Shown here: positions 58,542 through 64,000 of the stretch, one piece after another | Position numbering within the stretch: the stretch's first letter is position 1 | How the letters are laid out: every line of letters begins with the position of its first letter | DNA from: an uncultured Prevotella sp. | Lineage (GTDB): Bacteria > Bacteroidota > Bacteroidia > Bacteroidales > Bacteroidaceae | Length of the DNA stretch: 64,000 bases | Assembly: GCA_900316295.1 (NCBI GenBank) | Contig: ONCJ01000004.1 | Location: 1 to 64,000, forward strand | Direction of reading: 5' to 3' | The notes under the pieces: model-generated | What the model saw: only the letters and a program-made list of their open reading frames with translations | Database searches by the model: none | Told to the model about the DNA's origin: nothing | Translations under genes and position numbers: made by a program

Positions 58542-58649
58542 TATCGCAATCGTTAAGAATCTCTTTCTATTACGGATACAAACGAGATATTTGTTATTTT
58601 ATCCTTTTATACAAATTCTATAATAGAAATCTAATAATGACATTTGATG

Positions 58650-58698
58650 TGAAAACGAAACCGTCCGTGAAACGATGCTAAAGCATGCTTCATGGACG
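58650..58698 (-). terminator. Terminator of metG
   Basis: CGTCCGTGAA (58662-58671) pairs with TTCATGGACG (58689-58698) with one G-U pair, and the inner ATGC/GCAT adds a second stem. On the minus strand the hairpin is followed by GTTTCGTTTTC. Confidence 0.65.
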
Positions 58699-58713
58699 AT
58701 TATTGTTATAGCA

Positions 58714-60780
58714 TTAGCCAACCTGACTACCTGGCTTTACGTCCTTGGTGGCAGACACGACGCTGAGGCTTCCGTCGTAGTCGACGGCAGAGAGAATCAT
58801 TCCCTGACTCTCGATACCCATCATCTTACGCGGCGCAAAGTTGGCAACGAAGAGGATGCGCTTGCCTACAAGGTCTTCGGGATTGTCATAATAGGCTGCG
58901 ATGCCTGAACAGATAGTGCGGTCGGTGCCTGTACCATCATCGATGGTAAATTGCAGGAGCTTCTTCGACTTCTTCACCTTCTCACAAGCCTTGACAAGTC
59001 CCACACGGATGTCGAGCTTCTCAAAGTCCTCGAAAGAGACGGTCTCCTTGATAGGCTCTGCCTTATGCTCGGCTGCCTCATTAGCCTTCTTGGTTGCTTC
59101 CAGTTTGTCGAGCTGCTTCTGAATGACATCATCCTCAATCTTCTCAAACAGCAGGGAAGGCTCGCCGAGCTGATGACCAGCCTTAAGGAGCTCGGTAGAT
59201 CCGAGCTGTTCCCACTCAAAGCTATCCAGATTGAGCATCTCACGCAGTCTCTTACTTGAGAAAGGCAAGAATGGTTCGAAGGCAATAGCGAGGTTGGCAG
59301 TCAGCTGCAGACAGATATTCAAGATTGTCTCACATCGTTTCTGGTCAGTCTTCCATACCTTCCAAGGCTCACACTCGGTGATATAACGGTTGCCGATACG
59401 TGCAAGGTTCATCGCCTCCTTCTGCGCCTCACGGAACTTATAGTTGTCGAGATATTCCTCCACCTTCTGCTTCACGTCCTTGAACTCGTCAAGGGCAACA
59501 CGGTCTACATCCTGTAGCTCGCCACATGCCGGCACTACTCCTCCCCAGTACTTCTTGGTAAGCTGTAGGGCTCGGTTGACAAAGTTACCATAGATGGCTA
59601 CCAACTCGGAGTTGTTGCGCTCCTGAAAGTCCTTCCATGTGAAGTTATTATCCTTGGTCTCTGGTGCATTGGCTGTCAGCACATAGCGCAGCACGTCCTG
59701 CTTGCCAGGCATATCCTCGAGGTACTCATGGAGCCAGACAGCCCAGTTGCGTGAGGTAGAGATCTTGTCATTCTCGAGATTCAGGAACTCATTGGCTGGT
59801 ACGTTGTCAGGCATGATATAGCCTCCGTGTGCCTTCATCATCACTGGGAAGATGATGCAGTGGAAGACTATGTTGTCTTTTCCTATGAAATGGACCAGTT
59901 TGGTGTCTTCGTCCATCCACCATTTCTTCCAGTCGCCCCAGCGCTCAGGTTCTTTCTCACAGAGTTCTTTGGTGTTTGAAACATATCCTATAGGTGCGTC
60001 AAACCACACATAGAGTACCTTTCCTTCGGCACCCTCTACAGGTACGGGTATTCCCCAGTCGAGATCGCGGGTCATAGCTCGTGGCTGCAGGTCCATATCG
60101 AGCCAAGACTTACATTGTCCATACACGTTTGGTCGCCACTCCTTATGCTCTTCAAGGATCCATTGTTTGAGCCAGTCCTGATATTCGTTAAGTGGAAGGT
60201 ACCAGTTTTTTGTCTCCTTGAGTACCGGTGTAGAGCCGCTGATGGTAGACTTCGGATTGATCAGCTCAGTAGGACTGAGGTCGCGTCCGCACTTCTCGCA
60301 CTGGTCACCGTAAGCTCCCTCGTTGTGACAATGGGGACACTCACCTGTGACATAGCGATCGGCAAGGAACTGGTGTGCCTCTTCGTCGTAGAGCTGAGTG
60401 GTAGTCTCTTCTGTCAGCTTGCCTTCGTCATATAACTTACGGAACCATTCGGCAGCAAACTTATGATGTATCTCCGACGTGGTACGTGAGTATATATCGA
60501 ATGATATACCAAACTTCTCAAACGAGTCCTTGATCATCGCATGATAGCGGTCGACCACATCCTGCGGTGTGATGCCCTCCTTGCGTGCACGTATGGTAAT
60601 AGGCACTCCGTGCTCATCGCTACCACCGATAAACATCACATCCTTACCCTTCAGCCGAAGGTATCGCACGTAGATGTCGGCAGGCACATATACTCCTGCC
60701 AAATGACCGATATGCACACCACCATTGGCGTATGGTAGTGCTGACGTAACGGTAATTCTCTTATATTCTTTCTTACTCAT
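58714..60780 (-). CDS. metG: Methionine-tRNA ligase
   Basis: The 688-residue enzyme charges tRNA-Met. It has the HIGH-type motif [13 protein letters not shown], the zinc knuckle [18 protein letters not shown], and the KMSKS loop in the variant form KISTS ([12 protein letters not shown]). An anticodon-binding helical domain follows, and the C-terminal EMAP/Trbp tRNA-binding domain ([23 protein letters not shown]) supports dimerisation. Length and order are normal for Bacteroidetes. The upstream region holds a low-complexity hairpin (60796-60829). Confidence 0.96.
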   Translation of the reverse strand: MSKKEYKRITVTSALPYANGGVHIGHLAGVYVPADIYVRYLRLKGKDVMFIGGSDEHGVPITIRARKEGITPQDVVDRYHAMIKDSFEKFGISFDIYSRTTSEIHHKFAAEWFRKLYDEGKLTEETTTQLYDEEAHQFLADRYVTGECPHCHNEGAYGDQCEKCGRDLSPTELINPKSTISGSTPVLKETKNWYLPLNEYQDWLKQWILEEHKEWRPNVYGQCKSWLDMDLQPRAMTRDLDWGIPVPVEGAEGKVLYVWFDAPIGYVSNTKELCEKEPERWGDWKKWWMDEDTKLVHFIGKDNIVFHCIIFPVMMKAHGGYIMPDNVPANEFLNLENDKISTSRNWAVWLHEYLEDMPGKQDVLRYVLTANAPETKDNNFTWKDFQERNNSELVAIYGNFVNRALQLTKKYWGGVVPACGELQDVDRVALDEFKDVKQKVEEYLDNYKFREAQKEAMNLARIGNRYITECEPWKVWKTDQKRCETILNICLQLTANLAIAFEPFLPFSSKRLREMLNLDSFEWEQLGSTELLKAGHQLGEPSLLFEKIEDDVIQKQLDKLEATKKANEAAEHKAEPIKETVSFEDFEKLDIRVGLVKACEKVKKSKKLLQFTIDDGTGTDRTICSGIAAYYDNPEDLVGKRILFVANFAPRKMMGIESQGMILSAVDYDGSLSVVSATKDVKPGSQVG

Positions 60781-60795
60781 ATAGTATTATTATTA

Positions 60796-60859
60796 GAGGT
60801 GAGAGGTGAGGGGTGCCACCTCTCACCTCTCACCCCTCACTACTACTACGCTTAAGCGT
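60796..60859. repeat. Low-complexity hairpin and palindrome between metG and secDF
   Basis: GAGGTGAGAGGTG (60796-60808) pairs with CACCTCTCACCTC (60817-60829) over 13 bp around an 8-nt loop. It is followed by more CTCACCCCTCAC units and the 12-bp palindrome ACGCTTAAGCGT (60848-60859). Both flanking genes are on the minus strand, so the hairpin may end secDF transcription, but no T-run follows it. Confidence 0.7.
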
Positions 60860-60897
60860 GGCTTAAGCTTGGTATATATTATATATAATGTGTATCA

Positions 60898-63800
60898 TTA
60901 CTCCTTTACCTCATCTTCCTTAATCTTTCTTCCCAGCACCAGGTAAGCTACTGGCGAAGCGATGAAGATGGAAGACAGAGTACCGAAGATAACACCCAGG
61001 ATCATTGCCCATGCGAAGCTGCGGATACTGTCACCACCAAGGATGAAGATAGAGAGCAGCACGATGAGTGTAGAGAACGAGGTGTTCACGGTACGAGCCA
61101 GAGTCTGGTTGATGGAGTTGTTGAAGAGCTCTTGCAGATTCTGCTTTGGATGCAGCTGCATGTTCTCACGAATACGGTCGAACACAACCACCTTATCGTT
61201 GATAGAGTAACCTATCACCGTCAGGATAGCACCGATGAACGTCTGATCAATCTCCAACGACCAAGGAGCCCAACCCCACATCACTGAGTAGAGGCCAATA
61301 ACGACAAGCGTATCAATAGCCAATGCTACGATAGAGCCTACCGAGAAGCCCACATTACGGAAGCGGATGAGGATGTAGATGAAGATGAAGATCAGGGCAA
61401 GGATCACACTGATGATAGCACCATAAGTGATATCCTTAGCTACCGACGGACCAACCTTGGCAGAACTGATGATAGATCCACCCTCACGAACGTCGGGGTT
61501 CTTGAATGCGTCAACGCTCTTTTGAGCTACCAGTCCAGCCTTCTTCAATGCGTTATACAGAATAGTCTCAGCCTCATCGTCCATCTTCACATCGTTAGAC
61601 TCGATGTTCCAGTTGGTGGAAACACGAACGGTCTTGTTCTCAGCAGCACCGAGGGCAATAACCGAGGTGTTAGCCTCCTGACCAGCCTTCTCACCCATGG
61701 TGTTGACAAAAGCACCATTGAGCACCTGACGTACATCCTCGACAGGTACCTGCTTGTCAAGTGTTACGACATAGTTGCGACCACCAGTAAAGTCAATACT
61801 CTGACTTAGTCCGCGTGTCACAAAGCTGATGCAGAACAGAACAGCTACTATAGCTACGAGAACGAAAGTCTTCTTGTACTTTGACATGAAGTTGATGTGA
61901 GTATTCTGCAACAGGTTCTTAGAGATAGATGTACAGAACTTCTGATTCAACCACTTGTCTTTAGCCAGACGGTTCTCATATACAAGACGTGTGAGGAACA
62001 CGGCTGTGAAGAACGAGCATACGATACCGATAATCCAAGTGGTGGCGAAACCACGGATAGGACCAGTACCTGTCACAAGCAGGATGATACCTGTGATAAG
62101 TGATGTCAGGTTAGAGTCGAAGATTGCAGAGAAGGCGTTGCTATATCCAGCCTGCAGAGCCTGCTTGATACCCTTGCCTGCACGCATCTCTTCCTTGATA
62201 CGCTCATAAATAAGCACATTAGCATCCACCGCAGTACCCAGTGTCAACACAATACCAGCAATACCAGGCATGGTAAGAGCCGACTGGAAGCTGGCGAGGA
62301 TACCGAGAGTGAAGAACAGGTTGATGATAAGTGCGCAGTTTGCCATCATTCCTGGGATGAAGTCGTACATGACAATCATGTAGAGCATCAGGATGACAAA
62401 AGCTACAACGAAAGACCAGAGTCCCTGCTGGATGGACTGTGCACCGAGAGTAGGTCCTACCACCTCTTCCTGAACGATACGTGCAGGAGCAGGCATACGA
62501 CCAGACTTCAGGGTATTTGCAAGGTCCTTAGTATCCTCAACGGTGAAGTTACCGCTGATAGACGACTGGCCACCACCGATCTCACCATTTACACGAGGAG
62601 CTGAGTAAACAACACCATCAAGTACGATTGCGACAGCCTTACCAATATTAGCCTTGGTGAGCTGTGCCCAAACACGTGCTCCGTCACCATTCATTGTCAT
62701 GCTAACCTCAGGACGGCCGAAGTTGTCGAACTGGTCCTTAGCGTCGGTAATCACGTCACCCTCTAATGGTGCGCGACCGTCAGACGATGTCACCTTTATA
62801 GCATAGAGCTCGTAGATATTCTTGTTCTGCTCGCTCATTGGCTTTGCACTCCACAGGAGCTTCAGGTCGCTCGGCAATATCTGCTTTGCCAATGGTGACT
62901 GCAGAGCCTTGTTCACCGCTGCGGTGTCACGGATATTAGCATAACCTACGAGACTCAGACTCTCACCCTGAGTCATCTGGAGGTAAGCAAAGAGGGGATG
63001 CTCCTTCTTGGCAGCCTCGATCTGTGCGTCAGAACTTTGAGCTGCTGCAGTAGCAGCATCATTGCTCTTAAGCTGTAGCTTAGCCTTTGCAGAGTCTGCC
63101 TTTGCTGGTTCAGCCTTAGCAACCTCAGTCTTCACACTATCGGTCTTGGTTGTGTCTGCCTTAGCACCTCCACCAGCAAGACGCTGGTCGAGCTGTACCA
63201 AATATGGTTGTATCTCCTGATTGTTATATGTCTCCCAGAACTCCAGGTTGGCACTACCCTGCAGGAGCTTACGCATACGCTCTGGTTCACGAATACCAGG
63301 CATCTCCACCATGATACGTCCCTCTTGTCCTTCCAGTTTCTGGATGTTTGGCTGAACAACTCCGAACTTATCAATACGGTTGCGTACCACATTGAAGGAA
63401 TTGTCAATAGCAGCCTGCACCTCTTCGCGCAGCACACGCTCCACCTCGTTGTCAGAACTTTGTGTGCTCACTTTGCCCTTCAACTGTTGTGTAGCGAAGA
63501 CTGTTGCAAGCTTACCGCCATTTGAATTCTTCTTGTATGCATCGATGAAGAGAGAGATAAAATCACTCTGACTTGTCTCTTCTTGCTTTCTTGCCTCTTG
63601 CATCGACTTCACGAAAGCTGGGTCTGTCTTGTGGTCTGCCAAAACCTCGAGTACGTCGGGTACTGACACCTCAAGAATAACGTTCATACCGCCTTTCAGG
63701 TCAAGTCCAAGACCGATTTGTGTCTCCAAGCACTTCTGGTAAGAATAGACGCCCAGATACTTCACAGAGTCCTTGTAGTCCTGCTGTTTGATTGGATCCT

Positions 63801-63915
63801 CTATCTTAGCTGCCTGACTGTCATAGTAGTTTGTTGCTACTGAGAACGACAGGTAGAAGATGCTTGCAAGCGTCAGTAAGACGGCAATACAGATTACTAA
63901 TCCTTTGTTTTGCAT
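60898..63915 (-). CDS. secDF: Fused protein translocase subunit SecDF
   Basis: The 1005-residue inner-membrane protein joins SecD and SecF, using the proton gradient to pull exported proteins through SecYEG. The SecD half has the signal-like first helix, GLGLDLKGGMNVILEV, and the transmembrane block with GTAVDANVLIYERIKEE. The SecF half begins near residue 675 with SIDFTGGRNYVVTL and has GYSINDKVVVFDRIRENM. A Lys/Ala-rich insert of about 50 residues (about 255-310) lies in the first periplasmic domain; its codons are repetitive. Fused SecDF of this length is typical for Bacteroidetes. The promoter box is at the very end of the window. Confidence 0.96.
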   Translation of the reverse strand: MQNKGLVICIAVLLTLASIFYLSFSVATNYYDSQAAKIEDPIKQQDYKDSVKYLGVYSYQKCLETQIGLGLDLKGGMNVILEVSVPDVLEVLADHKTDPAFVKSMQEARKQEETSQSDFISLFIDAYKKNSNGGKLATVFATQQLKGKVSTQSSDNEVERVLREEVQAAIDNSFNVVRNRIDKFGVVQPNIQKLEGQEGRIMVEMPGIREPERMRKLLQGSANLEFWETYNNQEIQPYLVQLDQRLAGGGAKADTTKTDSVKTEVAKAEPAKADSAKAKLQLKSNDAATAAAQSSDAQIEAAKKEHPLFAYLQMTQGESLSLVGYANIRDTAAVNKALQSPLAKQILPSDLKLLWSAKPMSEQNKNIYELYAIKVTSSDGRAPLEGDVITDAKDQFDNFGRPEVSMTMNGDGARVWAQLTKANIGKAVAIVLDGVVYSAPRVNGEIGGGQSSISGNFTVEDTKDLANTLKSGRMPAPARIVQEEVVGPTLGAQSIQQGLWSFVVAFVILMLYMIVMYDFIPGMMANCALIINLFFTLGILASFQSALTMPGIAGIVLTLGTAVDANVLIYERIKEEMRAGKGIKQALQAGYSNAFSAIFDSNLTSLITGIILLVTGTGPIRGFATTWIIGIVCSFFTAVFLTRLVYENRLAKDKWLNQKFCTSISKNLLQNTHINFMSKYKKTFVLVAIVAVLFCISFVTRGLSQSIDFTGGRNYVVTLDKQVPVEDVRQVLNGAFVNTMGEKAGQEANTSVIALGAAENKTVRVSTNWNIESNDVKMDDEAETILYNALKKAGLVAQKSVDAFKNPDVREGGSIISSAKVGPSVAKDITYGAIISVILALIFIFIYILIRFRNVGFSVGSIVALAIDTLVVIGLYSVMWGWAPWSLEIDQTFIGAILTVIGYSINDKVVVFDRIRENMQLHPKQNLQELFNNSINQTLARTVNTSFSTLIVLLSIFILGGDSIRSFAWAMILGVIFGTLSSIFIASPVAYLVLGRKIKEDEVKE

Positions 63916-63992
63916 TTTGTTTATTATTTTATTTAGTTTAAATTTCGCCTTTTTTCTATGCTTCGTGAATTCTTCTCACACAAAATAGCGTG

Positions 63993-64000
63993 CAAAGATA
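63993..64000 (-). promoter_or_regulatory. -7 box for secDF, at the window edge
   Basis: The minus strand reads TATCTTTG in the last eight bases of the window. The leader to ATG 63915 would be about 70 nt; the -33 region is outside. Confidence 0.6.

Overview
The window looks like the chromosome of a Bacteroidales bacterium, most likely Prevotella or a close relative. The evidence is the TAnnTTTG -7 promoter boxes upstream of many genes, type III glutamine synthetase, fused SecDF, a DUF4290 protein, paired carboxypeptidase-regulatory/TonB receptors, a lipobox followed by an acidic run, and a KISTS variant of the KMSKS motif in MetG. Most genes are ordinary core or envelope genes. One 13-kb block is clearly foreign.

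Region 1 (1-12.2 kb) is an envelope and nutrient-uptake region. It holds a 22-bp tandem array, a secreted protein, a lipoprotein, tRNA-Arg(CCU), a TonB-dependent receptor followed by a membrane-bound AraC-type regulator, a small membrane protein with a second TonB receptor, a GH28 pectinase-type enzyme and a membrane acyltransferase.

Region 2 (12.25-25.44 kb) is a genomic island integrated at the 3' end of tRNA-Leu(CAA). A 15-bp copy of the tRNA 3' end (12251-12265) matches the tRNA itself (25426-25440). Each copy is followed, in the tRNA direction, by its own terminator hairpin. The left edge keeps only the C-terminal end of a tyrosine recombinase. The cargo is one long plus-strand defence cluster. 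Module A is a C5-cytosine methyltransferase, a protein with two GHKL ATPase domains (MORC/Hsp90-like at the N-terminus, histidine-kinase-like at the C-terminus), and a response-regulator protein whose C-terminal part carries a HEPN-type R-N-x3-H motif. Module B is two related C5 methyltransferases, an unknown probable DNA-binding protein, an McrB-like AAA+ ATPase, a Fic protein, a DUF2357/PD-(D/E)xK nuclease and a Vsr mismatch endonuclease. Module B resembles LlaJI-type McrBC restriction. Module A looks like a phosphorelay-gated RNase coupled to DNA methylation and is the best candidate for an undescribed system.

Region 3 (25.6-43.1 kb) is housekeeping: mannose-1-phosphate guanylyltransferase, HIT protein, GreA, DsbD, a nuclease-helicase, a YqiA-like hydrolase with an extra HAD-like domain, GSIII, an aldo/keto reductase, and the minus-strand run tsaB-DUF4290-murA-rimM-dxr-rseP.

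Region 4 (43.2-58.6 kb) starts with yicC-gmk and a NadD domain fused to a phosphoethanolamine-transferase-like domain. It continues into two acyltransferases, a UbiA/HAD/GtrA trio that resembles the mycobacterial decaprenylphosphoryl-pentose pathway, two paralogous polytopic membrane proteins, two glycosyltransferases, a Wzx-type flippase and a LicD-type transferase. Region 5 (58.7-64 kb) holds metG and secDF. Short GC-rich or G/A-rich repeats occur between genes and also in frame inside several conserved genes.
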